64,000 bases of DNA from Alphaproteobacteria bacterium (GCA_017302165.1 JAFLCW010000001.1:1054001-1118000); one strand, 5' to 3'; shown: positions 27,800-37,501, numbered from the stretch's first letter. Notes: a model not told the origin generated them from the letters alone. Made by a program: numbers and translations.

Positions 27800-28774
27800 T
27801 CACCCCGAAGCTTCAAGGGCACCTAGTGCGTCCATAATAATGTTTTCGGTGGCACCATCCAAATGCGCGGTCGTGCTTAAGGCGCGGCGCCAGGCGCGCG
27901 CCCCCCGTTCGCCTTGGAACAGGGTGAGCATATGCCGGGTGATCGATTTAACGGGCACGCCATGGTCGCGGTGCATGCGCGCGGTATAGTCGGTCATACG
28001 CGCCACGATATCGTGTTTGGAAGCGGATACGTGCCCAAAAAAATCAGCACCGATCGCGGATAAAATCCAGGGGTTCTGATAGGCCTCACGTCCGATCATT
28101 ACACCGTCCACGTATTTTAAATGGTCTGATATCTCGGGCAGGGTGGTGATACCCCCATTCACAATTATGTTCAAATGCGGATAGCGGGATTTCATGTCCC
28201 GGACAATATCGTAACGAAGCGGGGGGATTTCCCGGTTTTCTTTGGGGGAGAGTCCCTTGAGCCACGCCTTGCGGGCATGGATGATAAAGGTTCGGCATCC
28301 CGCGCCGGAGACGCGGTCAATAAACCGGGTTAAAAAGGGCACGTCATCTTCGTCGTCGATTGCAATACGGCATTTCACCGTGACAGGGATGGAGACGGCG
28401 CGGATCATCGCCTCAACGCCCCTTGCGACGGTGTCCGGTTCCGCCATCAGGCAGGCACCAAACGCCCCTTTTTGCACGCGTTCAGACGGGCACCCGCAAT
28501 TGAGGTTGATCTCATCATAGCTCCAGTCTTCGCCCATTTTGGCACAGGTAGCCAGATCATCGGGCTCGCTACCACCTAATTGAAGGGCAAGGGGGTGTTC
28601 CTCTGGGCTATAATCCAGATGACGGCGTTGATCCCCGTGAATCAGGGCGCCTGTGGTCACCATTTCGGTATAAAGCCGAACATGGGGCGATATAAGACGG
28701 TGGAAATATCGGCAATGCCGATCTGTCCAATCCATCATCGGTGCCACGGAAATATGAGGTGTGGGTGTTAACAT
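27800..28774 (-). CDS. dusA: tRNA-dihydrouridine synthase DusA
   Basis: FMN enzyme that reduces uridines 20/20a in the tRNA D-loop. The 324-residue product has the DusA N-terminus ISVAPMMDWTDRHCRYF, YTEMVTTGALIHGD, the catalytic cysteine Cys95 in NLNCGCPSERV, VTVKCRIAIDDED and FIIHARKAWLKGLSPKENR, all diagnostic of the A subfamily. Lys and His residues of the active site are intact. It is divergent from the SH3-type gene with a 52-base gap. Confidence 0.95.
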   Translation of the reverse strand: MLTPTPHISVAPMMDWTDRHCRYFHRLISPHVRLYTEMVTTGALIHGDQRRHLDYSPEEHPLALQLGGSEPDDLATCAKMGEDWSYDEINLNCGCPSERVQKGAFGACLMAEPDTVARGVEAMIRAVSIPVTVKCRIAIDDEDDVPFLTRFIDRVSGAGCRTFIIHARKAWLKGLSPKENREIPPLRYDIVRDMKSRYPHLNIIVNGGITTLPEISDHLKYVDGVMIGREAYQNPWILSAIGADFFGHVSASKHDIVARMTDYTARMHRDHGVPVKSITRHMLTLFQGERGARAWRRALSTTAHLDGATENIIMDALGALEASG

Positions 28775-28826
28775 CTATAATCCTTGAAGGTCGGCGTTTT
28801 TTATCATAATTTTACCCGCACGAACC

Positions 28827-29372
28827 ATGAAAAATATTTTGCTTATATTGTTAATGTGGGGGGTAGGGTTTCCAGCGTTGGCGGCGGATGACCCCGAGGG
28901 CGCGTCAGCCCCCGTTGCCGTATCCGCGGCAGACCCGGGCGAAGATAAAGCTGGCTCTGGATTGCCGATCCCGCGTTTTGTGAGCTTGAGGTCGGATAAG
29001 GTCTTCGTACGCACGGGTCCTGCACTCCGTTACCCCATTAAATGGGTCTATAATCGTGCCGATATGCCGGTGGAAATTATTCAGGAATTTGATACGTGGC
29101 GTAAAATCAAGGATATCGATGGGGATGAAGGGTGGGTGCATCAATCCTTGCTGTCCCCCAAGCGAGCGGTGCTGGTAACGGCGCCGAACGATATCAATCT
29201 GAATAAGGAACCTGATCTCACGACCCCGGTTTTGGCCAAGCTGGAGCCCCATGTTCTGGCCATGGTCAAGGCCTGTGACCCGGTCTGGTGCGAGGTTGAG
29301 GCGGGGGGGTACCAAGGCTGGACAGAGAGAAAATATCTTTGGGGTGTTTACCCGCAAGAGCGATTCAATTAA
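28827..29372 (+). CDS. Exported SH3-like domain protein
   Basis: A 181-residue product with a signal peptide (ILLILLMWGVGFPALAA, cleavage after about residue 20), an Ala/Pro/Asp-rich linker, and two bacterial SH3-like segments. The first is SDKVFVRTGPALRYPIKWVY to GWVHQSLLS; the second is LNKEPDLTTPVLAKLEPHVLA to GYQGWTERKYLWGVYP. This matches the SH3_4/DUF1058 family of periplasmic proteins common in alphaproteobacteria, usually assumed to bind cell wall. No enzymatic domain is attached. TATAAT at 28776-28781 may be its -10 box. Confidence 0.85.
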   Translation: MKNILLILLMWGVGFPALAADDPEGASAPVAVSAADPGEDKAGSGLPIPRFVSLRSDKVFVRTGPALRYPIKWVYNRADMPVEIIQEFDTWRKIKDIDGDEGWVHQSLLSPKRAVLVTAPNDINLNKEPDLTTPVLAKLEPHVLAMVKACDPVWCEVEAGGYQGWTERKYLWGVYPQERFN

Positions 29373-29442
29373 TCTTATGGATGTGGTGATTCGCGCCGCA
29401 CATTACTTCCTTCTTATTTAACCCTTTAGTGATCTGCTTATC

Positions 29443-30420
29443 ATGCTCAACTTTATGCATAAGGCCGATGTGGCCTTAAAGATTCACGATTCCATCTTCC
29501 TGCTGTCTGCCGAAGAAGACGGGCGCACGGATGCGATGAAATCTATTCTCCTGCTGTCGGGCATGTTGGTGGAAACGGCCTTTTTGTTTGATAACCCCGA
29601 AGACGCGCTTGAGGCGTCTTTTGATCATCTTTCTGGCCTGTTGTCCTGTGACCCGTTCGAGGGTCCGGTGCGCCGGGTGGCCATGCCGCCAGCCACGGTT
29701 TTGGATTTTGACACAGAGCAGGGACGAGCACTGGCACGCGAGGTGTTCGAGGACTGGCTGGATTGTGGCTATGAATTCCATGAAACCATGATGTTTTTAA
29801 TTCAGCAACATTTTGTACGCTGGGAACAATATGGGCAGGCACGGACGGAATCGCTCCGGTTGTTGATAGAGTGCACTTACCGCGCGATGGCCTATGAATT
29901 GGCGGCGCAGGAATTATGCGATGCCGTGATCGAACGCAAAATCGGCCTTGATGGCTGGTCGATTGGTGATGGCATTGCGGGCGTGGCCGGTTTATCAGGG
30001 CGTAAGCTTGCGTTATCCCATGAAGGTCGGGATCAATGTTGCTGGTTTCAAGGGGCACAGCTTCCGGATTTTCTGGATCAGACGGCTTATGTGATGACAC
30101 AGGAAGCCGTGAGATTGGGGCTAAATTCGTCGACGGACTGGCGTTTCGGACTTCCGGCGAATGATGTGCCTGCCAACCCGCCTTATGATTTGATTAAGGG
30201 GATCGAAGGCATTTGCGCCGGGTTTTTTAATGCCATTGAAATGAATGATTACGGCGATCAGGCCGTATCATGTGCCAAGGCGGCGGGACGGTTGCTGGCG
30301 GTTGCGGCAGGTGGTGAAAAACCCCAGATGGAACCGGCCATCGCCAAACCACTGGCGATGGCGGCATTGACCGAAAGTTATAAATCCATGTGCGTGGATG
30401 ATATCGCGGCTTATATTTAA
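29443..30420 (+). CDS. Hypothetical protein
   Basis: A 325-residue, mostly helical and acidic product starting MLNFMHKADVALKIHDSIFLL. No signal peptide or membrane segment and no catalytic motif I know is present. Features are DWLDCGYEFHETMMFLIQQHF, YELAAQELCDAVIERKIG and an Ala-rich C-terminal region. The stop overlaps that of the convergent SAHH-like gene by 4 bases. Codon use is like that of the housekeeping neighbours, so it looks resident. Confidence 0.65.
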   Translation: MLNFMHKADVALKIHDSIFLLSAEEDGRTDAMKSILLLSGMLVETAFLFDNPEDALEASFDHLSGLLSCDPFEGPVRRVAMPPATVLDFDTEQGRALAREVFEDWLDCGYEFHETMMFLIQQHFVRWEQYGQARTESLRLLIECTYRAMAYELAAQELCDAVIERKIGLDGWSIGDGIAGVAGLSGRKLALSHEGRDQCCWFQGAQLPDFLDQTAYVMTQEAVRLGLNSSTDWRFGLPANDVPANPPYDLIKGIEGICAGFFNAIEMNDYGDQAVSCAKAAGRLLAVAAGGEKPQMEPAIAKPLAMAALTESYKSMCVDDIAAYI

Positions 30421-31706
30421 AATTGCGGTTCTTGTTGTTGCATATTCGAATAAAAATGGCGAAGCCATATACGCGAAATGATTTCGGCGTCTTCATCTGA
30501 TAGGGTATCGGCTATGTTTGTTTCTGTTGGTCTTCGGCCTTGACCGCTTTGTGCCACAGCAAAGGCTCCCGCCAGGCCAGCGGCCTCGACCAGATAAATA
30601 GAATTCCCCGCCCCGCCATCCGATAACCCCACATTCGCCGGACGGCCATTTTGGGTCAGGAAAAATCTTTTTCCTGTGGGGCCTCTATACACACCTGTGC
30701 TGTCTTCAAAGCCTGTTAGGGTGATGATATTTTCCCGGATCAGATGTTCATGGTTTACCTCATCTTCAAGAGAGGTCATCGATGAAATACAGACACTTTT
30801 TTTCATCATGGCAAAATGCGCGGCAGATAAAACAGGTTTTTTGCCCTTAATTGTGTTGGTTGCCAGAATGATAATATCGGCGCGGGGTAAAACAGATTCG
30901 ATATCGCTGACGGCTTCATATCCATCTTGAACCGCGAAGACCACTTTTTTAAGGCTGTTATCACTAATGACCAATTCTGCCTGACATCCCATATCTTTAA
31001 GCATCCGCGCCGCATGAAGCCCCATGGTGCCATACCCCACCAGAAGAATGGTATTACTTTGGGTTGAGGAGAACAGAGATTTGCCGAGGTTTTCAGCTGT
31101 TCTCACAATTTCAAGAACAATATTGTTCGCGATATCACGATCAGAGCGTTCCTTTAAATCGATGCGTGCTGTCGAAAAATATGAAATGGGTAAATTCATG
31201 TCTCGGAATTGATGAAGTACCCGCTCTTCACCATTCAATGTATGTTCCGTGATCCCCACTAGTTGTTCACCAAACGCTCTGGTTAAGGAGGTGAGGGTAT
31301 GCGCAAAATACCCACCATGGTCACCGATAATAAATTTACGTCCCTTGGCGCGGGCACTGATCGCGGGAGCGTTGTCAGCATAAAGAACTTGTGAGCGTTT
31401 CAGCAGAAGATCGTGTGCTGTCAGTCTGCTTTCAAGGGCTTGGGCGGTGTCGCCTTGCATTTCAGACGAACTTTTTTTCAACACCATGCCCACCAGCAAA
31501 TTTTGTTCCAGCAACACATCCACAAGGGGTATCTTGTCATCGAACACGTGAATCACTTTAAACATCCCGATATTATCTTCGATCAGGCGGGGGTATTTAT
31601 CCGCTAACGCCTTCAGAAGATCTTTATAAAAAAGACGCGCTTTACCAAACGAGGCGCGAGCATCGGGCGAAGGCTCTTTTTGATTTTGTCTTATGTAAAT
31701 TGACAT
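30417..31706 (-). CDS. Divergent S-adenosylhomocysteinase-like NAD-binding protein
   Basis: A 429-residue protein whose C-terminal half is a Rossmann domain (residues ~219-300; LLVGYGTMGLHAARMLKDMG, ISDNSLKKVVFAVQDGYEAV, ADIIILATNT) arranged as in S-adenosylhomocysteine hydrolase. Upstream, LVGITEHTLNGEERV (149-163) aligns with the SEETTTG motif. KERSD (185-189) preserves the Lys-x3-Asp spacing of the active-site pair, but the following Asn is Arg. The rest of the substrate domain and the C-terminal Lys/Tyr NAD-clasp are not recognisable. It is probably a paralog with changed chemistry; its substrate is unknown. Confidence 0.65.
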   Translation of the reverse strand: MSIYIRQNQKEPSPDARASFGKARLFYKDLLKALADKYPRLIEDNIGMFKVIHVFDDKIPLVDVLLEQNLLVGMVLKKSSSEMQGDTAQALESRLTAHDLLLKRSQVLYADNAPAISARAKGRKFIIGDHGGYFAHTLTSLTRAFGEQLVGITEHTLNGEERVLHQFRDMNLPISYFSTARIDLKERSDRDIANNIVLEIVRTAENLGKSLFSSTQSNTILLVGYGTMGLHAARMLKDMGCQAELVISDNSLKKVVFAVQDGYEAVSDIESVLPRADIIILATNTIKGKKPVLSAAHFAMMKKSVCISSMTSLEDEVNHEHLIRENIITLTGFEDSTGVYRGPTGKRFFLTQNGRPANVGLSDGGAGNSIYLVEAAGLAGAFAVAQSGQGRRPTETNIADTLSDEDAEIISRIWLRHFYSNMQQQEPQF

Positions 31707-31818
31707 GGGCGAACATTACACCACAAATGATTAATATTATCTTAATCTGATTGTTAAGAATGTATAGGAGATGTTTAGGGGCTTGATCCGGTGTTCACAG
31801 GACAGCTATATTCCCCCC

Positions 31819-32379
31819 ATGTCATTGCAAGATACCGTTAAAAAAATCATGGACTTTATCCCTAAGCCTTCATACACGCTTGAAGAATTAATCGAGTGCG
31901 GCAAAGGCAAGCTTTTCGGGGCAGGCAACGCACAACTGCCATTGCCGCCGATGTTGATGTTTGACCGCATTGTTCAGATTACGACCACGGGCGGGGCGTA
32001 TGACAAGGGTCAGATTGTGGCGGAACTCGATGTGCATCCCAATCTCTGGTTTTTTAAATGTCACTTTGAAGGTGATCCGGTGATGCCGGGCTGTCTAGGG
32101 CTAGATGCCATGTGGCAGTTATTGGGATTTTATTTGGGTTGGACGGGTGCGCCGGGTTCTGGCCGAGCGCTGGGGCTAGGGGAGCTCAAATTCTCAGGTC
32201 AGGTATTGCCCGAAGTCAAGCTGGTTCGGTATGTAATCGATTTAAAACGCGTGATCAACCGACGACTGGTGTTGGGGATTGCCGATGGCCGGGTTGAGGC
32301 CGATGGACAGGTGATCTATGAGGCCAAAGACCTGAAGGTCGGTCTGTTTGATAATACGTCTGCGCTGTCGCCAGCATAA
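31819..32379 (+). CDS. fabA: 3-Hydroxyacyl-ACP dehydratase/isomerase FabA
   Basis: Introduces the cis double bond in unsaturated fatty acid synthesis by dehydrating and isomerising 3-hydroxydecanoyl-ACP. I start at ATG 31819 ([13 protein letters not shown]); the frame is open to 31771. The 186-residue product has catalytic His82 and Asp96 ([24 protein letters not shown]), spaced 14 apart exactly as His70/Asp84 in E. coli. fabB and fabI follow on the same strand, forming the alphaproteobacterial fabA-fabB-fabI cluster. Confidence 0.96.
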   Translation: MSLQDTVKKIMDFIPKPSYTLEELIECGKGKLFGAGNAQLPLPPMLMFDRIVQITTTGGAYDKGQIVAELDVHPNLWFFKCHFEGDPVMPGCLGLDAMWQLLGFYLGWTGAPGSGRALGLGELKFSGQVLPEVKLVRYVIDLKRVINRRLVLGIADGRVEADGQVIYEAKDLKVGLFDNTSALSPA

Positions 32380-32422
32380 GACATACGATTTTTTATTCCT
32401 GACAAAAGGTAGCTTTTCAGAC

Positions 32423-33664
32423 ATGACAAACACACAAAAAAGAATTGTGGTGACGGGGCTTGGGATTATTTCCTGCATTGGAAATGATAAAGACACGGTT
32501 CTTGCCGCGCTCAAGGCCGGTAAATCAGGTTTAAGTTTCTCACAGGAATATGCCGATATGGGCTTTCGCTCACAGGTGGTGGGTAAACCGGATGTCAATC
32601 TTGAGGAAAAAATAGATAAACGCGTGCTCCGCTTCATGGGGGATGGCGCGGCGTATAACCATCTGGCGATGGAACAAGCGATTGCCGATTCCGGGCTGGA
32701 GCCGCATGAGATTTCCCATGAACGCACGGGGATTGTGATGGGCTCCGGGGGGCCATCTGTGCGTAACCTGATTGAAGCCACGGATATTTTGCGTGAGAAA
32801 AAAGCCACCAAATGGATTGGCCCCATGCGGGTGCCGCGGTGCATGTCGTCGACCAATTCAGCGACCATTGCGACCAATTTTAAAATCAAGGGGATCAATT
32901 ACACGATTTCCTCAGCCTGCTCGACGTCGGCGCATTGTATCGGCAACGCGGCAGAGCAAATTTTATTGGGCAAACAAGATATCATGTTTGCAGGCGGCGG
33001 TGAGGAATTGCACTGGAGCCTTTCCTGTTTGTTTGACGCCATGGGGGCGATGTCGTCGAAATATAACGCCACGCCGGAAAAAGCGTCCAGAGCCTATGAT
33101 GCCAACCGCGACGGGTTTGTCATTGGTGGCGGCGGCGCGGTGGTGGTGTTAGAAGAATATAGCCGTGCCAAAGCACGCGGGGCGAAAATTTATGCCGAAA
33201 TCACTGGATACGGCGCGACATCAGATGGTGCCGATATGGTCGCCCCTAGCGGTGAAGGCGCAGTGCGGTGCATGCGTCAGGCCATGGCCACTGTGACAAA
33301 ACCGGTGACGTATATCAACACGCACGGCACCTCAACCCCGGCCGGGGATATCACGGAACTGGATGCCATTCGTTCGGTGTTCGGGCAAATGCCACAGGAT
33401 ATGCCCCATATTTCATCCACTAAATCCATGACGGGGCATTCACTGGGCGCCACCGGCGCGCAAGAAGCAATTTATTCTATCCTGATGCTTCAGAATAATT
33501 TTGTGTGCCCCTCGATCAACATTGAGACCCTTGACCCTGGCGCAGAAGGATTACCCATTGCCCGCACACGCGTGGATAATGTGACCCACCAAACGGTCAT
33601 GTCGAATTCTTTTGGCTTTGGGGGGACAAACTGTACCCTCGCGCTTAGCCGGGTGGAGGATTAG
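32423..33664 (+). CDS. fabB: 3-Oxoacyl-ACP synthase I FabB
   Basis: Elongates cis-unsaturated acyl-ACPs. The 413-residue protein begins [17 protein letters not shown] at ATG 32423; the longer open frame begins inside fabA. The catalytic triad is Cys166 ([12 protein letters not shown]), with a His in [11 protein letters not shown] and another in [15 protein letters not shown]; the C-terminal [10 protein letters not shown] is intact. KS motifs and the neighbouring fabA identify it as FabB rather than FabF. It is 43 bases after fabA and 3 before fabI. Confidence 0.96.
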   Translation: MTNTQKRIVVTGLGIISCIGNDKDTVLAALKAGKSGLSFSQEYADMGFRSQVVGKPDVNLEEKIDKRVLRFMGDGAAYNHLAMEQAIADSGLEPHEISHERTGIVMGSGGPSVRNLIEATDILREKKATKWIGPMRVPRCMSSTNSATIATNFKIKGINYTISSACSTSAHCIGNAAEQILLGKQDIMFAGGGEELHWSLSCLFDAMGAMSSKYNATPEKASRAYDANRDGFVIGGGGAVVVLEEYSRAKARGAKIYAEITGYGATSDGADMVAPSGEGAVRCMRQAMATVTKPVTYINTHGTSTPAGDITELDAIRSVFGQMPQDMPHISSTKSMTGHSLGATGAQEAIYSILMLQNNFVCPSINIETLDPGAEGLPIARTRVDNVTHQTVMSNSFGFGGTNCTLALSRVED

Positions 33665-33667
33665 ATC

Positions 33668-34483
33668 ATGATCAGCGAACTCATGAAAAACAAACGCGGC
33701 TTGATTATGGGGGTCGCCAATGAAAAATCCATCGCGTGGGGGATAGCTCAGACGCTTCATGCTCATGGCGCAGACATGGCTTTCACGTATCAGGGTGAGG
33801 CGTTTGGCAAACGTTTAAAACCGCTGGCGCAGTCCATCGGGTCTGATTTTTTGATGGAATGTGATGTGTCCAAAGAAGAAGATTTGGATCGTACGTTTGC
33901 CGAAATTAAGTCCAAGTGGGGGCATATTGATTTTCTGGTGCATGCCATTGCGTATTCCGACAAGGAAGAGTTAAAGGGGCGGTATGTTGATACGTCGTTA
34001 AATAACTTTCTGACGTCGATGCATATTTCCTGTTATTCGTTCACGTCGGTTATGCGCCGCGCCAGCGCGTTGATGAAAGATGGGGGCTCGGCCATTACGC
34101 TGTCTTATTACGGTGCCGAAAAAGCCATGCCGAATTATAACGTGATGGGCGTCGCCAAGGCCGCCCTTGAGGCCAGCGTTCGTTATCTGGCGGTTGACCT
34201 TGGCAAAGAAGGCGTGCGCGTGAATGCCATTTCCGCAGGCCCCATGCGCACCCTGGCGGGGGCGGTGATCGGCAGTGCCCGGACAACGTTTAAGTATAAT
34301 GTCGTGACCGCGCCACTTCGCCGTTCCGTGGAACTCGAAGAACTCGGCGGTTCTGCCTTATATCTGCTGTCTGACCTCTCATCCGCCGTAACGGGTGAGA
34401 TACATTACGTGGATTGCGGGTTTAACGCCGTGGGCATGCCCATGCCGGACCAATTAACGACTTTCGGCAAAGGCGGGGAATAG
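33668..34483 (+). CDS. fabI: Enoyl-ACP reductase FabI
   Basis: NAD(P)H-dependent last step of each fatty-acid elongation cycle and the target of triclosan. The 271-residue short-chain dehydrogenase has RGLIMGVANEKSIAWGIAQ, Tyr147 and catalytic Tyr157/Lys164 (YNVMGVAK, Y-x6-K), the substrate loop ISAGPMRTLAGAVI and GEIHYVDCGFNAVGM. GGAGG inside the fabB end precedes the ATG. It is the last gene of the fab cluster; the gene after it is convergent. Confidence 0.97.
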   Translation: MISELMKNKRGLIMGVANEKSIAWGIAQTLHAHGADMAFTYQGEAFGKRLKPLAQSIGSDFLMECDVSKEEDLDRTFAEIKSKWGHIDFLVHAIAYSDKEELKGRYVDTSLNNFLTSMHISCYSFTSVMRRASALMKDGGSAITLSYYGAEKAMPNYNVMGVAKAALEASVRYLAVDLGKEGVRVNAISAGPMRTLAGAVIGSARTTFKYNVVTAPLRRSVELEELGGSALYLLSDLSSAVTGEIHYVDCGFNAVGMPMPDQLTTFGKGGE

Positions 34484-34491
34484 ATACGGGG

Positions 34492-34953
34492 TTAACTCAG
34501 ATCATTTGTACAAGCCGCAGCCAATCCATCATATCCATGTTTGCGTAACTTTGTTTGAATACCTTTTCGCATGGTGTGTAAAGGCATAAGGGCTTGCGTC
34601 ACATGTATTCCAAAAGTATCGGTGATACCTTTGCAGATGGCGTTAGCAGATGTAAGTATTTCTTTAGTAAGTTTATCGTCAAAATCAAATTTTCCCTTGT
34701 TGTCATCCAATATGGATTTGACTCTGTCCGGTGCTAATTTTTTTTCAGGGTTTAATAATTTAAATAAATCATAATACAGCGTGACTGAAGCAAAAGCCTT
34801 GTTTACCTCGGGTGTTTGTACATATTTCCAAATATTATCATGAAGGGGTTTTGAATCCTTCCATCGGCCTTGCATATTAAAGGTAATGGAGAGTGCGGCC
34901 TCTACGGCCAGCACGTTAATTTTTCCAGCTCTTGTTAAATCGTAAGTCATCAT
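34492..34953 (-). CDS. Hypothetical protein
   Basis: A ~153-residue soluble, Lys-rich product I do not recognise. GTG 34956, ATG 34953 and ATG 34950 are in frame; AAGG at 34958-34961 (reverse strand) best suits one of the ATGs. Predicted mostly helical, with RVKSILDDNKGKFDFDDKLTKE and MPLHTMRKGIQTKLRKHGYDG sections. The upstream region is strongly A+T-rich, as is the gene itself, so it may be acquired. It sits between fabI and tRNA-His. Confidence 0.6.
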   Translation of the reverse strand: MMTYDLTRAGKINVLAVEAALSITFNMQGRWKDSKPLHDNIWKYVQTPEVNKAFASVTLYYDLFKLLNPEKKLAPDRVKSILDDNKGKFDFDDKLTKEILTSANAICKGITDTFGIHVTQALMPLHTMRKGIQTKLRKHGYDGLAAACTNDLS

Positions 34954-35031
34954 CACACCTTTTTCGTTTTTTGTATTAAGTAAACTAAATATATTTTTAT
35001 GTCAATATATATTTCTTTTTTTTCTTTCTCA

Positions 35032-35061
35032 TTGATCTGGTTATCTGTTTTCCGTTATAGA
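35032..35061 (+). promoter_or_regulatory. Promoter of tRNA-His (and possibly nnrD)
   Basis: TTGATC (35032-35037), an 18-base spacer and TATAGA (35056-35061) place a start near 35068, 17 bases before the tRNA. Confidence 0.6.
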
Positions 35062-35084
35062 CACGGGTTATCAGACCAGTTTAT

Positions 35085-35161
35085 GGCGACCGTAGCTCAG
35101 CTGGTAGAGCACTCGGTTGTGGTCCGAGTTGTCGCGGGTTCAAGCCCCGTCGGTCGCCCCA
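35085..35161 (+). tRNA. tRNA-His (anticodon GTG)
   Basis: The cloverleaf includes the histidine-specific extra G at position -1 (35085) opposite C73. The acceptor stem GCGACCG pairs with CGGTCGC, the anticodon stem CTCGG pairs with CCGAG, the anticodon GTG is at 35119-35121, the T-loop is GGTTCAAGC, and CCA is encoded at 35159-35161. Confidence 0.97.
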
Positions 35162-35193
35162 TTTTTTTTCGGATGTGATATCGGCTTTTTGGC

Positions 35194-35949
35194 ATGATCT
35201 TAAACCATCCTGATCTATGGATTTCATCACTCCCCCAACCGTCTGCGGATGGCCATAAATATAATCGCGGCCATACCGTGATTTTTGGTGCGCCCGAACT
35301 GACGGGGGCAACCCGTCTGGCCGCCGAATCCTGTGCCCGCATGGGGGCAGGGCTGGTCACCGTGATCGGCGGGGATAAGGCCGATATTTACCGTGCCACC
35401 TTGCCGGCACATATTCTGGTGCGTGATCAGGCTTTGCCGGATATGTCCAAGGTAACGGCTTGTTTGATGGGTTCCGGCGGTATGCCGGCGCAGATTCCAC
35501 AAATCCCAGATAACATACCGGTTATCCGTGATGCCGAGGCCATCACCCCAGGGACAATATTTTCGCCCCAGACCATTTTAACGCCGCATGACGGGGAATT
35601 CGCCAGAGCCTTTCCCCATATCACCGGAACCCGCGCGGAAAAAGCCATGGCCGCCGCCAAAATGACCGGGGCGGTGATGGTGTATAAAGGGGCGCAGACT
35701 GTCATCGCACACCCGGATGGGCGGGCGGTGGTCAATGACTGCCCGGTGCCCTATCTGGCCACGGCCGGGTCAGGGGATGTGCTGGCCGGGATGATGACGG
35801 GTCTGGCGGCGCAGGGCATGAAGCCGTTTGAATCCGCGCTGGCGGGGGTCTATATCCATGCCCATATGGCCAAAAACCAAGGGGCGGGATTGGTGGCCTC
35901 TGATTTGCTAGGCTTGATCCCGGGGTTCCTTCGGTCTTTGGGGCTTTAA
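35194..35949 (+). CDS. nnrD: ADP/ATP-dependent NAD(P)HX dehydratase
   Basis: Repairs hydrated NAD(P)H. The 251-residue protein is the YjeF C-terminal carbohydrate-kinase-like domain alone: HKYNRGHTVIFGAPELTGA, AAESCARMGAGLVTV, ILTPHDGEFARAFP, VYKGAQTVIAHPDG and the nucleotide-site NDCPVPYLATAGSGDVLAGM. The epimerase domain fused to it in many bacteria is absent, so NnrE must be encoded elsewhere or be missing. It begins 32 bases after tRNA-His with no clear ribosome site, so it may share the tRNA promoter. Confidence 0.92.
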   Translation: MILNHPDLWISSLPQPSADGHKYNRGHTVIFGAPELTGATRLAAESCARMGAGLVTVIGGDKADIYRATLPAHILVRDQALPDMSKVTACLMGSGGMPAQIPQIPDNIPVIRDAEAITPGTIFSPQTILTPHDGEFARAFPHITGTRAEKAMAAAKMTGAVMVYKGAQTVIAHPDGRAVVNDCPVPYLATAGSGDVLAGMMTGLAAQGMKPFESALAGVYIHAHMAKNQGAGLVASDLLGLIPGFLRSLGL

Positions 35950-36013
35950 TTTTCCTTGGAAAGTAAATGAATCTACGATAAAACCCCGGCTTGGTATCGT
36001 GCCTTGATACCGG

Positions 36014-36098
36014 GCGGGTGTGGCGGAATTGGTAGACGCACCAGATTTAGGTTCTGGCGGGGTGACCCGTGGGAGTTCGAGTCTCTTCACCCGCACCA
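36014..36098 (+). tRNA. tRNA-Leu (anticodon TAG)
   Basis: An 85-base cloverleaf with the long variable arm of leucine tRNAs. The acceptor GCGGGTG pairs with CACCCGC, the anticodon stem CCAGA pairs with TCTGG, the anticodon TAG is at 36048-36050, and CCA is encoded at 36096-36098. A GGTATC/GATACC hairpin ends 2 bases before it. Confidence 0.97.
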
Positions 36099-36133
36099 CT
36101 CGATAGACGTTAAACAAACACATTAGGAAAACC

Positions 36134-37501
36134 ATGCAAGTTAAAGAAATCGCACAAAAAGGTTTGAGCCACGAACTGGAAATCCATATTTCGGCCAAAG
36201 ATATTCAATCCAAACGGAAAGACCGCTTGAACGAAGTGGGTAAAACCGTGCGCTTGCCGGGTTTTCGTCCGGGGAAGGTGCCGATGAATGTATTGGAGCA
36301 GAAATACGGCAGAGCCGTCATGGGCGAAGTTCTGGAGCTGGTGGTGAGCGAAAGTTCGGCTCAGGCCATGAAGGACAAGAATCTGCGTCCGGCGATGCAA
36401 CCTAAAATCGAAGTCAAAGAATTTGATGAAGGAAAAGACCTGACCTTTAGCATGAAAGTGGAAGTGCTTCCTGAATTCAAGGTCATGGATTTATCGTCCC
36501 TGAAGCTGGAAAAGCCGGTGGCCAAAATTGAATCGGCGAAGATTGATGAAACCTTGAATCGTATCGCTAGCCAAAATCAGGAAACAAAACCAATCGAGAC
36601 CAAACGCGCCGCCAAAAAGGGCGATGTGGTCATCATTGATTTCCACGGCAAGACGGCCGATGACGGGGTGGAACATCCGGGTATGCATGCGCACGGCACG
36701 AAGCTGACATTGGGTTCGGGTCAATTTATTCCGGGATTTGAGGATCAGTTAATCGGCGCCAAGGCGGGTGACAAGGTTATCGTCAAGGTAAGCTTCCCCA
36801 AGGATTACGGCGCGAGCGAACTGGCAGGCCGCGACGCCGAATTTGATGTTGATCTGCATGAAATCCATGAGGCCGTGCCTGCTGTCATTGATGATGCTTT
36901 TGCCAAAAATCTGGGGTTTGATGATGAAAAAGCCCTGCGTTCTGCGCTCGAAGAGCAAATGAAAAAAGAACATGACAGCGTCAGCCGAATGAAATTAAAG
37001 CGGCAGTTGCTGGATGTTTTGGATGAAGGTCACGATTTTGAAATCCCCCAAGGTATGGTGGACGCTGAGTTTGACTTGATCATCAAACAAGTCGAGCAAG
37101 AGCGTAAGATGAACCCCAAAGCCGACCAGGGGGACATGACCGACGAAGACAAGGAAGAATTAAAAGCCATCGCCGAACGCCGCGTGCGCTTGGGACTGGT
37201 GTTTTCCGAAGTCGGAACGGCCAGCAAAGTGACGATTACAGATCAGGATATTCAGCGTGCCGTGATTGACGAAGCCCGCCGTTATCCGGGTCAGGAGAAA
37301 ATGGTCTTTGAATTCTATCAAAAGAATCCCAAGGCCATTGACGCGCTGAAGGCACCGTTATTCGAAGACAAGGTGGTGGATTATATCTTCACGCAGGCCA
37401 AAATTACCGAAAAGGAAATCTCCGCCGAAGAATTAACCGCCCCAGAGGATGAAGACGAATTCAAGCCCAAGAAAAAAACGTCGAAAAAGTCCAAAAAATA
37501 G
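36134..37501 (+). CDS. tig: Trigger factor
   Basis: Ribosome-bound chaperone and peptidyl-prolyl isomerase. The 455-residue product has the ribosome-binding signature LPGFRPGKVPMNVLEQKYG (about residues 40-58), a FKBP-type domain (~residues 150-245; GDVVIIDFHGK, LTLGSGQFIPGFEDQLIGAKAGD), a helical C-terminal chaperone region, and a Lys-rich end. Only tRNA-Leu precedes it, 35 bases upstream. clpP and lon follow, the standard protein quality-control cluster. Confidence 0.96.
   Translation: MQVKEIAQKGLSHELEIHISAKDIQSKRKDRLNEVGKTVRLPGFRPGKVPMNVLEQKYGRAVMGEVLELVVSESSAQAMKDKNLRPAMQPKIEVKEFDEGKDLTFSMKVEVLPEFKVMDLSSLKLEKPVAKIESAKIDETLNRIASQNQETKPIETKRAAKKGDVVIIDFHGKTADDGVEHPGMHAHGTKLTLGSGQFIPGFEDQLIGAKAGDKVIVKVSFPKDYGASELAGRDAEFDVDLHEIHEAVPAVIDDAFAKNLGFDDEKALRSALEEQMKKEHDSVSRMKLKRQLLDVLDEGHDFEIPQGMVDAEFDLIIKQVEQERKMNPKADQGDMTDEDKEELKAIAERRVRLGLVFSEVGTASKVTITDQDIQRAVIDEARRYPGQEKMVFEFYQKNPKAIDALKAPLFEDKVVDYIFTQAKITEKEISAEELTAPEDEDEFKPKKKTSKKSKK

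Noticed and set aside
29443..30420. Assignment of the 325-residue protein to a known enzyme family
   Set aside because: No motif could be aligned with confidence, so it is left as hypothetical.
35993..36011. GGTATC/GATACC hairpin before tRNA-Leu as an nnrD terminator
   Set aside because: It has only a 6-bp stem with no following T-run; it may be part of the tRNA leader instead.
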